A DNA stretch of 64,000 bases from assembly GCA_002733865.1 (NCBI GenBank), contig NVXM01000031.1:1-64000 (forward strand), in the 5' to 3' direction. The position numbers and the translations under genes are program-made. The notes beneath the pieces were generated by a model. The model had not been told where the DNA came from. It worked only from the letters and a program-made list of their open reading frames with translations, and did not search any database. Below, one piece after another: positions 9,086 to 17,746 of the stretch (position 1 is the first letter of the stretch; the number at the start of each line of letters is the position of its first letter). Source of the DNA: Sphingopyxis sp. Lineage in GTDB: Bacteria; Pseudomonadota; Alphaproteobacteria; Sphingomonadales; Sphingomonadaceae.

Positions 9086-10016
9086 GAAAAAACGCGTTGA
9101 TCAACCGACCGGTACCGAAACCGTTGGCCATGAATGGGATGGAATCGAGGAACTCGATACGCCAATGCCAAAATGGTGGGTCTGGACCTTTTACGCCACG
9201 ATCATCTGGGCGATCGGCTATGTCATTGTCTATCCCGCCATCCCGTTGCTCAATTCAGCGACAGAAGGCGTGTTCGGCTGGAGCAGCCGGGGACAATATG
9301 AGAAGCAGGTTGCTGCCCGCGAAAAAGAGCTGGAACCGATCCGCCAGGCGCTGGTGTCGACCGACATTCGCAAACTGAACGGCAGCCCTGAGCTGATGCA
9401 GCAGGCGATCGAGGGCGGACGTTCGGCCTTCAAGGTGCATTGCGTCCAGTGTCATGGTTCCGGTGCAGCCGGTTCCACAGGCTATCCCAATCTTAACGAT
9501 GATGACTGGCTCTGGGGCGGCGATCTCGAAGCGATCGAATATACGATCACGCACGGCGTCCGCAATCCCGACCATGACCAGACCCGCTTTTCGCAAATGC
9601 CCGCTTTCGGCAGGGATGGTATATTGCAGCCAAACGAAATCCAGGATCTCGTTTCCTATGTCAGAACATTGTCTGGCCGGGAGAAACAGAGCGCTGCCGC
9701 TCGCCGCGGTGCTGCTCTGTTCGAGGCCAATTGCACGGTCTGCCATGGCCCCGATGCCAAGGGGAATCGTGAACTAGGCGCGCCGAATTTGACCGATGCA
9801 ATCAGTCTTTACGGTCTGGATCGCGCGGCGTTAACCGAGACGATCACCAATGCCCGATATGGCGTGATGCCGCGCTGGGGACAACGGCTCGATCCGGCTA
9901 CGATCCGGATGCTGACAGCCTATGTACATTCGCTGGGCGGCGGCGAGACGCTGCCCGCGCTTGAAGATGTACAGCAGGAAACGCTCGAACAGGTCGCCAG
10001 CGATGACCAACCCTAA
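9078..10016 (+). CDS. ccoP: cbb3-type oxidase dihaem subunit III (CcoP)
   Basis: 312-aa dihaem cytochrome c that receives electrons from soluble or membrane cytochromes. An N-terminal anchor (WWVWTFYATIIWAIGYVIVY, ~35-55) is followed by two haem sites, CVQCH (Cys122-His126) and CTVCH (Cys219-His223), each in a cytochrome c domain; Met ligands appear in FSQMPAFG and VMPRWG. The start ATG 9078 lies inside ccoQ. Its end overlaps ccoG by 14 bases, showing tight coupling between structural and assembly genes. Confidence 0.96.
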   Translation: MSEKKRVDQPTGTETVGHEWDGIEELDTPMPKWWVWTFYATIIWAIGYVIVYPAIPLLNSATEGVFGWSSRGQYEKQVAAREKELEPIRQALVSTDIRKLNGSPELMQQAIEGGRSAFKVHCVQCHGSGAAGSTGYPNLNDDDWLWGGDLEAIEYTITHGVRNPDHDQTRFSQMPAFGRDGILQPNEIQDLVSYVRTLSGREKQSAAARRGAALFEANCTVCHGPDAKGNRELGAPNLTDAISLYGLDRAALTETITNARYGVMPRWGQRLDPATIRMLTAYVHSLGGGETLPALEDVQQETLEQVASDDQP

Positions 10017-11460
10017 AGAGATTCTCGACCCCCAGCTGAAACTCTATGAATCGCGTAAAAATGTCTATCCGAAGGCGGTTGACGGGAAGTTCCGGCGGCT
10101 GAAATGGGTGATCATGGCGATCACCCTCGCCATCTATTATGTCACCCCATGGATTCGCTGGGACCGAGGGCCATACGCCCCCAATCAGGCGGTATTGGTC
10201 GATCTCGCCCATCGGCGTTTCTACATGTTCGGCATCGAAATCTGGCCCCATGAATTTTATTATGTCGCGGGGATGCTGGTGATGGCCGGGATCGGCTTGT
10301 TTCTGGTCACCTCCGCCGTTGGCCGCGCATGGTGCGGCTATTCCTGCCCGCAAACTGTCTGGACCGATCTGTTCCAGCATGTCGAGCGTTATATCGATGG
10401 CGACCGCAACGCCCAGTTCCGGCTCCAGGCGGCTCCCTGGGGGCCAAAGAAAATCGGCAAGCGCTTGCTGAAATGGTCGGTGTGGCTGTTCATTGCCTTC
10501 TGGACCGGCGGCGCCTGGATCATGTATTTTGCAGATGCGCCCACATTGGTAGCAGACTTCTGGAGCGGTAACGCCGCCTTTGTCGCCTATGCGACGGTCG
10601 GCGTGTTGACTCTGACGACCTTCATCTTCGGCGGCTTCATGCGTGAGCAAGTGTGCATCTATATGTGCCCGTGGCCAAGGATACAGACAGCGATGATGGA
10701 TGAAAAATCGCTGACCGTCACCTACAAGGAATGGCGCGGCGAACCACGCGGCAGCGTCAAAAAGGCGGAAGCCCAGCCGGGCAGCTTTGGCGACTGTATC
10801 GACTGCAATCAATGCGTCTCGGTTTGCCCGACCGGCATCGACATCCGGCAAGGCCCGCAGATCGGCTGTATCACCTGCGCGCTCTGCATTGACGCCTGTG
10901 ACCATGTGATGGAACAGGTTGGCCGGCCGCGGGGATTGATCGACTATGCGACGCTGGAAGATGCCGAGCTGGAGAAAGCCGGAAAACCGCATAATCCGAT
11001 CCTGAAAACCTTGTTCCGCCCCCGGACCATTTTGTACACGTCGATTTGGGGCGCAATCGGTCTCGCGATGCTGTTTGCGCTCGGCAACCGAACGCGGATC
11101 GACATCAGCGCCAACCATGATCGCAACCCGGTCTATGTCCAGCTTGCCGACGGCCATGTCCGCAACAGCTATACCGTCAATCTGCGCAATATGGAAAATC
11201 GTCCCCGCGATATGATTGTCGCCATGACCGCTCTCGAAGGCGGGGTGATGTGGTCCAATGCAGGAACCCGGCAAAGTGCGGGTCAGAGCCTCACCACAAA
11301 AGTTCCAGCCGACAGCGTGGCAAGGCTCCGCATCTACGTCGCGGCTCCTGGCACCGGACCAGAACGGGAAGATTTCGCGCTTACCGTTACCGCCGCTGAC
11401 GATCCCGAAGCCGGCGATATTGACGAAGTATTTTTTGAACGACCGGAGACAGGCGAATGA
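10003..11460 (+). CDS. ccoG: CcoG (FixG/RdxA): membrane polyferredoxin, cupric reductase for cbb3 assembly
   Basis: 485-aa inner-membrane protein with several helices. It carries a CGYSCPQTVW motif in a membrane region and two [4Fe-4S] ferredoxin motifs (CIDCNQCVSVCP and CITCALCIDACD). Known work on CcoG shows that it reduces Cu(II) to Cu(I) for delivery to the oxidase through the CcoI pump. The C-terminal ~130 residues form the periplasmic Ig-like domain of the family. ATG 10003 was chosen over an earlier in-frame ATG (9922), which would lie deep in ccoP. Confidence 0.95.
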   Translation: MTNPKEILDPQLKLYESRKNVYPKAVDGKFRRLKWVIMAITLAIYYVTPWIRWDRGPYAPNQAVLVDLAHRRFYMFGIEIWPHEFYYVAGMLVMAGIGLFLVTSAVGRAWCGYSCPQTVWTDLFQHVERYIDGDRNAQFRLQAAPWGPKKIGKRLLKWSVWLFIAFWTGGAWIMYFADAPTLVADFWSGNAAFVAYATVGVLTLTTFIFGGFMREQVCIYMCPWPRIQTAMMDEKSLTVTYKEWRGEPRGSVKKAEAQPGSFGDCIDCNQCVSVCPTGIDIRQGPQIGCITCALCIDACDHVMEQVGRPRGLIDYATLEDAELEKAGKPHNPILKTLFRPRTILYTSIWGAIGLAMLFALGNRTRIDISANHDRNPVYVQLADGHVRNSYTVNLRNMENRPRDMIVAMTALEGGVMWSNAGTRQSAGQSLTTKVPADSVARLRIYVAAPGTGPEREDFALTVTAADDPEAGDIDEVFFERPETGE

Positions 11461-11930
11461 GCAAGCAGAAATCCATACGTCGATTCACCGGCTATCACGC
11501 CACCATGATCATCGTCGCCTTTTTTGCGGTCGTGGTTGGTGTCAACATGGTCATGGCCCGTTTCGCACTGTCCACATTCGGCGGGACGGTCGTCGACAAC
11601 AGCTATGTGGCCAGCCAAAAATATAACCAATGGCTGGAACAGGCCCGTGACCAGCAGGCCCATGGCTGGACCGTATCGCCGGTCGTCCGCTCTGGAGATC
11701 GAGCCGTGGTAAGCGTGACCGGCGCGGACGGTGGCGCACTGCAGGGCGCGACGATTACGATTTTAGCGGAGCATCCCGTCGGACGGACCGACCCGTTTGA
11801 AATCACCTTCACCGAAAACGCGCCGGGCAAATATCGGAGCGTCGAACCAATACCCGCAGGCCGCTGGAAACTGAAACTGCTTGTCACGCATTCGGACAAG
11901 TCCCTGCGCGTGCTTCAGGATATCCAGTGA
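11457..11930 (+). CDS. ccoH: CcoH/FixH family assembly protein
   Basis: 157-aa inner-membrane protein with one N-terminal helix (GYHATMIIVAFFAVVVGVNMVMA) and a periplasmic beta-rich domain, the layout of FixH/CcoH, needed for stable cbb3 assembly. The ATG overlaps the ccoG stop by four bases and the stop overlaps the ccoI start by four bases. Sequence of the periplasmic part is only loosely conserved in the family; position in the operon is the main support. Confidence 0.9.
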   Translation: MSKQKSIRRFTGYHATMIIVAFFAVVVGVNMVMARFALSTFGGTVVDNSYVASQKYNQWLEQARDQQAHGWTVSPVVRSGDRAVVSVTGADGGALQGATITILAEHPVGRTDPFEITFTENAPGKYRSVEPIPAGRWKLKLLVTHSDKSLRVLQDIQ

Positions 11931-14050
11931 ACGCCCTTTCGCCTGTCAGCGTTGGGCAGACGCAATCGGTTGTGTCCCGTTTCGCGGTGCCAGCGATCCG
12001 TTGCGCCGGCTGCATATCGAAAATCGAAAACGGCCTCAACGGAAGGCCGGGCATCCTGTCATCGCGCGTGAATTTTTCGACCAAGCAGGTGGCCATAACT
12101 CATCTGCCGGAACTCGATGACGACCAGTTGAAGCACAAGATTGAGGCGCTGGGCTTCGAAGCACAGATACTCGCTGACAACCCGCTATCGGAAGAAAAGG
12201 GCAGCACGGACAAGCTGATCCGGGCGCTTGCGGTCGCCGGATTTGGCATGATGAACATCATGCTTTTGTCGGTCAGCGTGTGGTCCGGCGCAACCGGCGT
12301 CACCAAGGATCTGTTTCACTGGCTGTCGGCGCTGATTGCTGTCCCGGTAATTGCCTATGCGGGCCGTCCGTTCTTTGCCTCGGCAGCGATGGCACTGCGC
12401 TATGGCCGGACCAACATGGATGTGCCCATCTCGATCGGCATCTTGCTGGCGACCGGTCTGAGCCTTTACGAGACCGCAACCGGCGGCGCCCATGCCTATT
12501 TCGACGGCGCGGTCATGCTCTTGTTCTTCCTGCTGGCGGGACGGGTGCTCGATGGCATGATGCGGGATCGCGCCCGCGAAGGCATCGGCGCCTTGCTCAA
12601 GCAGACAGCGCCTGGCGCAATGGTTCTGGGAGAAAACGAAAAAACCCGCTGGGTAGCCACCAAGGATCTGCTTCCCGGGATGCGGATGATGGTGGCTGCG
12701 GGTGAAAGTCTTGCGGCGGACGGATATATTGAGACCGGCTCAAGCAGTTTCGATTGCTCACTGATGACCGGCGAAAGCGAGCCGCAGCCGAAAGGCAAAG
12801 GCGATATGGCGCTGGCCGGAACGCTCAATCTCTCATCGCCCGTTATCGTGCGGGTCACCGCGACCGGAGAAGACACGAGCATTTCGGATATTGCCCGGCT
12901 GATGGACGACGCCGGTCAGCGCCGCTCCTTCTATGTCCGGGTCGCAGATCGGGCTGCCCGCTTCTACGCGCCAGTGGTTCACAGCCTTGCGCTTCTGGCC
13001 TTCATTTTCTGGATGCTGGCCGGTGCCGGCTGGCATCAGTCGCTGCTGATTGCGGTCGCGGTGCTGATCATAACCTGCCCCTGCGCACTGGGTCTGGCAG
13101 TACCTGCCGCACAGGTCGTGGCCTCGGGCGCGCTGCTGCGCAAGGGTGTGATGGTCAAGGATGGCAGCGCTCTGGAACGTCTGGCAGAGGTCGATTATGC
13201 GCTGCTGGACAAGACCGGCACCCTCACCCTCGGCCATGCGGTTCCAAACAATCTTGATGACCTAAGCCTCACGCAAAAGCAAATCACTCTGGCATTGGCA
13301 CAAGCCAGTCGCCATCCGGTGAGCAAGGGCATCCGTACTGCATTGCTGGCTCAAGATATTGAACCCGCCGCACTGGACGAGATCCGGGAAATGCCCGGCG
13401 AAGGCATGACCGCGAACTGGAGTGGCGTGAAAGTCTCGCTAGGGAAGCCGGAAAAGTCGGCAGACCATCTGTCCAGCCAGCTGACGGTCGGCACCGATAC
13501 CGTCGTCCTTCAGCTGCAGGACGAAATCCGTCCGGACGCTGCGGCAGCGATTGCCCGGTTGCAGGCTTTGGGTTTACCGACCTCTATCATATCCGGCGAC
13601 AATATCCGGTCGGTGGCCCAGGTGTCCCGCGCTCTGGGTCTTACCGCCCAGGCCGGTGCCACACCGCAGGACAAGGTCGAAACCATCACTCGCCTGACGG
13701 GTAGCGGTCACAAGGTTCTGATGGTCGGTGATGGCCTGAACGATGGCCCTGCCCTTGCAGCCGCCCATGTCTCGATCGCACCGGGTTCCGCCAGCGATGT
13801 CGGCCAGCAGGCCGCCGATGCCGTTTTCACCAGCGCCTCGCTGATGCCCGTCGCGCTTTCGATAAAAGTGGCCCGCCGCACGATGCAGAATGTCCACCAG
13901 AATTTTGGCCTCGCCATTGTCTATAATATTTGCGCCGTGCCACTCGCCCTCACCGGGATGGTCACGCCGCTGATCGCCGCGATCGCCATGTCCCTGTCGT
14001 CGCTGATTGTTGTCGGCAATGCCCTGCGACTCAATGGTGCCGCCAAATGA
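11927..14050 (+). CDS. ccoI: Copper-translocating P-type ATPase CcoI/FixI
   Basis: 707-aa P1B-type ATPase that pumps Cu(I) across the inner membrane for the CcoN CuB site. An N-terminal heavy-metal domain has RCAGC (Cys26, Cys29); eight or so helices follow; the transmembrane metal site is CPC (Cys384-Cys386); Asp428 in DKTGTLT is phosphorylated. The HP motif (RHPVSKG), the TGE-like loop (LMTGESEP) and GDGLNDGPAL complete the set. The protein is shorter than general CopA pumps, as CcoI usually is. Overlaps ccoH and ccoS by four bases each. Confidence 0.95.
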   Translation: MNALSPVSVGQTQSVVSRFAVPAIRCAGCISKIENGLNGRPGILSSRVNFSTKQVAITHLPELDDDQLKHKIEALGFEAQILADNPLSEEKGSTDKLIRALAVAGFGMMNIMLLSVSVWSGATGVTKDLFHWLSALIAVPVIAYAGRPFFASAAMALRYGRTNMDVPISIGILLATGLSLYETATGGAHAYFDGAVMLLFFLLAGRVLDGMMRDRAREGIGALLKQTAPGAMVLGENEKTRWVATKDLLPGMRMMVAAGESLAADGYIETGSSSFDCSLMTGESEPQPKGKGDMALAGTLNLSSPVIVRVTATGEDTSISDIARLMDDAGQRRSFYVRVADRAARFYAPVVHSLALLAFIFWMLAGAGWHQSLLIAVAVLIITCPCALGLAVPAAQVVASGALLRKGVMVKDGSALERLAEVDYALLDKTGTLTLGHAVPNNLDDLSLTQKQITLALAQASRHPVSKGIRTALLAQDIEPAALDEIREMPGEGMTANWSGVKVSLGKPEKSADHLSSQLTVGTDTVVLQLQDEIRPDAAAAIARLQALGLPTSIISGDNIRSVAQVSRALGLTAQAGATPQDKVETITRLTGSGHKVLMVGDGLNDGPALAAAHVSIAPGSASDVGQQAADAVFTSASLMPVALSIKVARRTMQNVHQNFGLAIVYNICAVPLALTGMVTPLIAAIAMSLSSLIVVGNALRLNGAAK

Positions 14051-14199
14051 GCGGTCTGGCGATCCTGATCCCCGTCGCTCTGCTGATGGGCCTGTGCGGA
14101 CTGGCCTTTTTTTTCTGGGCAATGCGCAACGAGCAGTTCGACGATCTCGACGGCGCAGCCCAGCGGATATTGATCGACGAGGAAGATGAGACGCCATGA
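14047..14199 (+). CDS. ccoS: cbb3 oxidase maturation protein CcoS
   Basis: 50-aa one-helix protein (SGLAILIPVALLMGLCGLAFFFWAM) with an acidic tail containing EQFDDLDGAAQRIL, the hallmark of CcoS, needed for cofactor insertion in the oxidase. The ATG overlaps the ccoI stop, and the stop overlaps the next small gene in ATGA form. Short length makes it easy to miss, but motif and position agree. Confidence 0.93.
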   Translation: MSGLAILIPVALLMGLCGLAFFFWAMRNEQFDDLDGAAQRILIDEEDETP

Positions 14200-14429
14200 A
14201 CATCCGGATCAGACAATCGCGGCTCAGCCAGTGGGTCATCGCCGCCGTCGCGCTGCCGCTCGCGTCCATGCCGCTGGCCGCAGGTTCAGGCGGGATGCAG
14301 ATCCAGCTCTGCACTGCCGATGGCGCTGTGCGAACGCTGACTATTCCCGTCGATGGTGAAAATGATGACAATCACTGCGCCAAGCCGTGTCATGCCTGTC
14401 TGAACCGGAAAAAGACTGCCAAAAGCTGA
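14196..14429 (+). CDS. Small exported Cys/His-rich protein at the end of the cco operon (DUF2946-like)
   Basis: 77 aa. A signal peptide or anchor (~14-29, WVIAAVALPLASMPLA) is followed by a short mature region with QLCTADG, then HCAKPCHACL near the C-terminus: four Cys and two His within about 25 residues plus one earlier Cys, a likely metal-binding cluster facing the periplasm. It resembles DUF2946 proteins, whose role is unsettled. The start codon overlaps the ccoS stop, so it is translated as part of the cbb3 assembly operon; a part in copper delivery or haem insertion is an inference. The operon ends here, facing fixJ. Confidence 0.75.
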   Translation: MNIRIRQSRLSQWVIAAVALPLASMPLAAGSGGMQIQLCTADGAVRTLTIPVDGENDDNHCAKPCHACLNRKKTAKS

Positions 14430-14443
14430 TCGCTATAGGCCGC

Positions 14444-15070
14444 TCATTCCTTCGAGCCGTTATCGGCTTCCGCAGCAAAGCCGATCCGCAAAGCCTCGGC
14501 GAGACTGCGCACGCCCAGTTTTTCCATCATGTTGGCGCGATAAATCTCCACCGTCCGCGGCGAAATGCCCAAATCATAGGCGATTGTCTTGTTCGGATAT
14601 CCGGCCATCAGGCCTTCCAGTACATCCTGCTCTCTTCCGGTGAGGGCCGCCAGCCTGACTTTCGCCTCGGAAGCGGCCATTTCCTTGAGATCGTTATTTT
14701 CCAGGCGAGCGAAAGCTTCTTCAATGGCGTTGATAAGCGCCTCTTTCTCATAGGGTTTTTCGAGAAAGTTGATGGCTCCGGCGCGCATCGCCTGCACCGC
14801 GATTTCGACATCACCATGCCCCGTCAGAATTACGACCGGCATATTAATGCCGTCCTTGTTCATCTGCTGCTGTACCTGCAGCCCGTCCATATCGGGCATC
14901 CGGACATCGAGCAGGACGCAGCCGCGTTCCACCGCCTTCGCGAGCTTCAGAAACGCAACCCCGGACTCTACCGGTTCGACCTTAAATCCGGCATGCCGCA
15001 ACATGAATGCCGCCGATCGCCGGACGGAATCATCATCGTCAACGATATAGACCAGACGTTCATTCGCCAT
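14444..15070 (-). CDS. fixJ: Response regulator FixJ
   Basis: 208-aa two-domain transcription activator. The receiver domain has the acidic pocket (VDDDDS), phospho-acceptor Asp55 in LLDVRMPD, the switch Thr in VILTGHG and the Lys in LEKPY. The C-terminal LuxR-type HTH reads LTGREQDVLEGL...NKTIAYDLGISPRTVEIYRANMMEKL, very close to classical FixJ including the HRANVM-like end. It overlaps fixL by 11 bases and faces the cco operon. Expected target: low-oxygen genes such as ccoN and usp, through the motif they share; no fixK gene is in the window. Confidence 0.93.
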   Translation of the reverse strand: MANERLVYIVDDDDSVRRSAAFMLRHAGFKVEPVESGVAFLKLAKAVERGCVLLDVRMPDMDGLQVQQQMNKDGINMPVVILTGHGDVEIAVQAMRAGAINFLEKPYEKEALINAIEEAFARLENNDLKEMAASEAKVRLAALTGREQDVLEGLMAGYPNKTIAYDLGISPRTVEIYRANMMEKLGVRSLAEALRIGFAAEADNGSKE

Positions 15071-16592
15071 CCTTTTGCTCCTGCTCTGCCTTTTCCAGCG
15101 TTATCCGGAATATCGTTCCGCCACCGATATGGGGTTCGGCCCGGATCGTTCCACCATGCGATTCTATGATCGTCCGGCAGATCGAAAGACCAAGCCCCAT
15201 GCCGTCTCCCTTGGTGCTTGCGAACGGATCGAAAATCCTGTCTCCCAGTTCTTGATCAATCCCCGAGCCGGTGTCAGATACGGCAATTTCGACCAGCTCA
15301 TCATTGAGTGAAGTCACCGCGATATGAAGCTTTTTCTCGGCGCTGTCGGCCATTGACTCGATCGCGTTGCGCATCAGATTGACCATCACCTGCTGAATCT
15401 GAACGCGGTCAACGAATACATGATTGGTATCCGGCGCGATATCGATAGAAAATTCTATACCTTTTGCCTGCGCCCCGATCGTACCCAGAACAGTTGCATC
15501 CTCAACGACCTGCGCGATAGAGATAACCTGCCTAATGATTTCCCCGCGCGAAACAAATTCCCGCAATCGCCGAACGATAGTCCCTGCCCGCAAGCTTTCG
15601 ACTACGCTTTCTTGCAGCGCCTCAAGGAAATACTCCCGGTTTTCCGCTAGGTCTCCCTCCATCATGTCGCGTGCAGCCGACAGGTAATTGGCGATGGCAG
15701 TCAGCGGTTGATTGATCTCATGTGCCAGCGAAGAGGCCAATGTCCCGACGGCGCTGAGTCGGGAGGCATGCGCCAGGTCCGCCTGCAGCGATTGAAGTTC
15801 AGCCTCCCTCTGCTTTTTTTCGGTCAGATCAATGATGAAGCCGGTAAAATAAAGCTGTTCGCCAATTTTTGCCTGACCGACTTCCAGCTGGATCGGGAAG
15901 GTCGTTCCATCTTTTTTCTGGGCTACGACCGTTCTGCCGATGCCGATAATTCGCTTTTCACCGGTTTGCAGATATCGTTGCATATAGCCGTCATGCGCGG
16001 CTTTGTAGGGCTCCGGCATCAGGATTTCGACATTTTTGCCGATAATCTCTCTCTGATCATATCCAAACATTTTTTCGGCCGTTGCGCTGAACGAACTGAT
16101 CACGCCCTCTTCGTCGATAACCACCATAGCGTCGGGTATGGTCTTCAGGATCGATTTCAATATCGAGTTGGCCTGATTGAGTTTGCTTTCGGCATTGTTC
16201 AGCGCAGAAAGGTCCTGGAACGATATCAGTACCGTGTCTATTTCGCCGCTGGGATTGACAAGCGGAGACAGATTGCACTCTGCGAACATCGAGCGGCCGT
16301 CGGGCAAGTCCAGTTGCAACTCAATGGGAAGGGCGTGCTTTGCGGCTTCGACATCAAATGCGCGCAACATGGCCTGGTGAAACAGGCCTCGATGAGCGGG
16401 TGCAATGAAGCTTTGAGGCGCGCCCTCGGGAAGTTCTGCGACACTGGATACGCCCAGGATATCCAGACCGGCAACACTGCAATTGACCGTCTGCAGATTG
16501 CGATCAACAATCATGACGCAATTCGGAAGGCTGGACAGAACAGACTCCAGATAGGGTTGTCGATCCGCATCGAAAGCGTTGCTGTCACGCAC
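15060..16592 (-). CDS. fixL: Oxygen-sensing histidine kinase FixL (haem-PAS)
   Basis: 510-aa soluble sensor kinase. Two PAS domains (~13-130 and ~142-260), a dimerisation/phosphoacceptor segment with His291 (LAHEINQPL), and an ATPase domain with N and G boxes (LMRNAIESM, DTGSGI, GMGLGLSI). Counting from the GTG start, PAS-B holds His200 (AAHDGY), Arg206, Ile215, Arg220 (IIGIGR) and Leu236, the same numbers as haem ligand and distal-pocket residues of Bradyrhizobium FixL; His214 there is Arg here and Ile238 is Val. This supports true haem binding and O2 sensing. No transmembrane helices. RBS is weak. Confidence 0.93.
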   Translation of the reverse strand: MRDSNAFDADRQPYLESVLSSLPNCVMIVDRNLQTVNCSVAGLDILGVSSVAELPEGAPQSFIAPAHRGLFHQAMLRAFDVEAAKHALPIELQLDLPDGRSMFAECNLSPLVNPSGEIDTVLISFQDLSALNNAESKLNQANSILKSILKTIPDAMVVIDEEGVISSFSATAEKMFGYDQREIIGKNVEILMPEPYKAAHDGYMQRYLQTGEKRIIGIGRTVVAQKKDGTTFPIQLEVGQAKIGEQLYFTGFIIDLTEKKQREAELQSLQADLAHASRLSAVGTLASSLAHEINQPLTAIANYLSAARDMMEGDLAENREYFLEALQESVVESLRAGTIVRRLREFVSRGEIIRQVISIAQVVEDATVLGTIGAQAKGIEFSIDIAPDTNHVFVDRVQIQQVMVNLMRNAIESMADSAEKKLHIAVTSLNDELVEIAVSDTGSGIDQELGDRIFDPFASTKGDGMGLGLSICRTIIESHGGTIRAEPHIGGGTIFRITLEKAEQEQKDGE

Positions 16593-16692
16593 TTGTGATT
16601 TCTATCCTTTGGCTGCCCTGTCAATCCATGCGAAGGCGACGACCCTACACATAATAGCGGCTTTGCCATAAGAAAATATAACCTTTCGCGGG

Positions 16693-16716
16693 CGCGCTGA
16701 CTGTTCATTCAGCGCG
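16693..16716 (-). terminator. Hairpin between usp and fixL
   Basis: CGCGCTGA and TCAGCGCG form a perfect 8-bp stem with an 8-base loop that includes the usp stop codon. On the minus strand it follows usp and precedes fixL. There is no immediate U-run; a T-rich stretch appears only about 15 bases later. It could be a weak terminator or a transcript-stabilising structure that separates usp from fixLJ expression. Confidence 0.4.
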
Positions 16717-17521
16717 ATACAACAAGCGGGATATGACAAAATTTGAAAAGATTGCGCGTTACGCCGCCAAAGATAAATTCTCTTGCCCTGCTGTGACCAT
16801 AGGCACCCATGACGATATATTCCGCGTTCAGGTTTTTCGCTTCCTCCACAATAACGGTATCAACCGATTTTTTTGCTGCTGGCAGGCTGCGGACGGTCGA
16901 TTTGATTCCGTGATAGGCCAGATATTCCGAAGCGGCGAGTTGCGGAAGATCGTGATCCTTGTCCTCTGCCACCGTCAAAATATGCACATCACTTGACATT
17001 TTTAGCAGAGGTACCGCAGCACGAAGGGCATTTCCTGCTTCAAAGCTGCCATTCCAGGCAACCAATGCTGGGCCGCAGGCGTCAAATTTCTTCACTTCGT
17101 CGGGCTGGACCACGACCGGGACCGACGCATTGTACAGCACGTCTCCCAACAAACCCAGCGGCAACGCATTGTCGCCGTCACCACTGGCGGAACTCAAGAC
17201 GAGGATGTCCGCCAGGGCAGAATTTTTCGACAGGCCACGGGACGGATTGTCATTTTCTTCGCGATAGTCCCACGAAACATCTTCATCGGCCAAACGCTTT
17301 TCGACCTCGGCCCGCAGTTTTTCGTCGAGTTCGCGCGACATTTTGCTGATATCATACATGACTGACATGCCGGTCACCCCATCAAACGCCATTTGCGGGT
17401 TATAGGGGTTGGCGCGAAGACAATGGAGATGGCCGTTCAGCGAACGGGTCAGATCAAGCGCCGCCTGAAGCCGGGCCTCGAAGCCTGTATCGTCGGCAAT
17501 ATATAGCATCACGGATTTCAT
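16709..17521 (-). CDS. Tandem-domain universal stress protein
   Basis: 270-aa cytoplasmic protein with two USP domains. The first (MKSVMLYIADDTGFEARL...) has drifted; the second ends with the ATP-binding signature MGAYGHSRAREFIFGGVTRNL-type GxxG-x9-G(S/T). Tandem USPs of this kind are often induced by low oxygen through FNR/FixK/FixJ-type regulators. The start at 17521 has a clear AGGAGAG RBS; a longer frame to 17587 has none. It lies just upstream of fixLJ on the same strand and its upstream region carries the 19-bp motif also found before ccoN. Confidence 0.9.
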   Translation of the reverse strand: MKSVMLYIADDTGFEARLQAALDLTRSLNGHLHCLRANPYNPQMAFDGVTGMSVMYDISKMSRELDEKLRAEVEKRLADEDVSWDYREENDNPSRGLSKNSALADILVLSSASGDGDNALPLGLLGDVLYNASVPVVVQPDEVKKFDACGPALVAWNGSFEAGNALRAAVPLLKMSSDVHILTVAEDKDHDLPQLAASEYLAYHGIKSTVRSLPAAKKSVDTVIVEEAKNLNAEYIVMGAYGHSRAREFIFGGVTRNLFKFCHIPLVVSR

Positions 17522-17595
17522 AAATCTCTCCTGTCTCGACGCCGTCATTGGCGAATAAGTGCGTTGGTCAGAGACTAGCGGCACCAAAACCGCAC

Positions 17596-17614
17596 CTGTA
17601 TAAGGATTAATACG
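17596..17614 (-). promoter_or_regulatory. Second copy of the ccoN-type motif upstream of usp
   Basis: Read on the minus strand the site is CGTATTAATCCTTATACAG, matching the ccoN-upstream site at 16 of 19 positions. It ends 74 bases before the usp ATG, a spacing suited to an activator bound above a promoter. The orientation relative to the gene is the same in both cases. Assignment to FixJ is inferred from proximity and from partial likeness to known FixJ sites. Confidence 0.5.
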
Positions 17615-17746
17615 GATGTGCCGCGACTGCGGCGCACATAGTCTTGCCGATGGATAGTCTTACGCCGGTCGAGATAGACGGAAGGCGCAGTGGCATCTAA
17701 CCGGCAAGCTTGGATCCGGGCATTCCAGCCCACGAACCCCCGCGTA

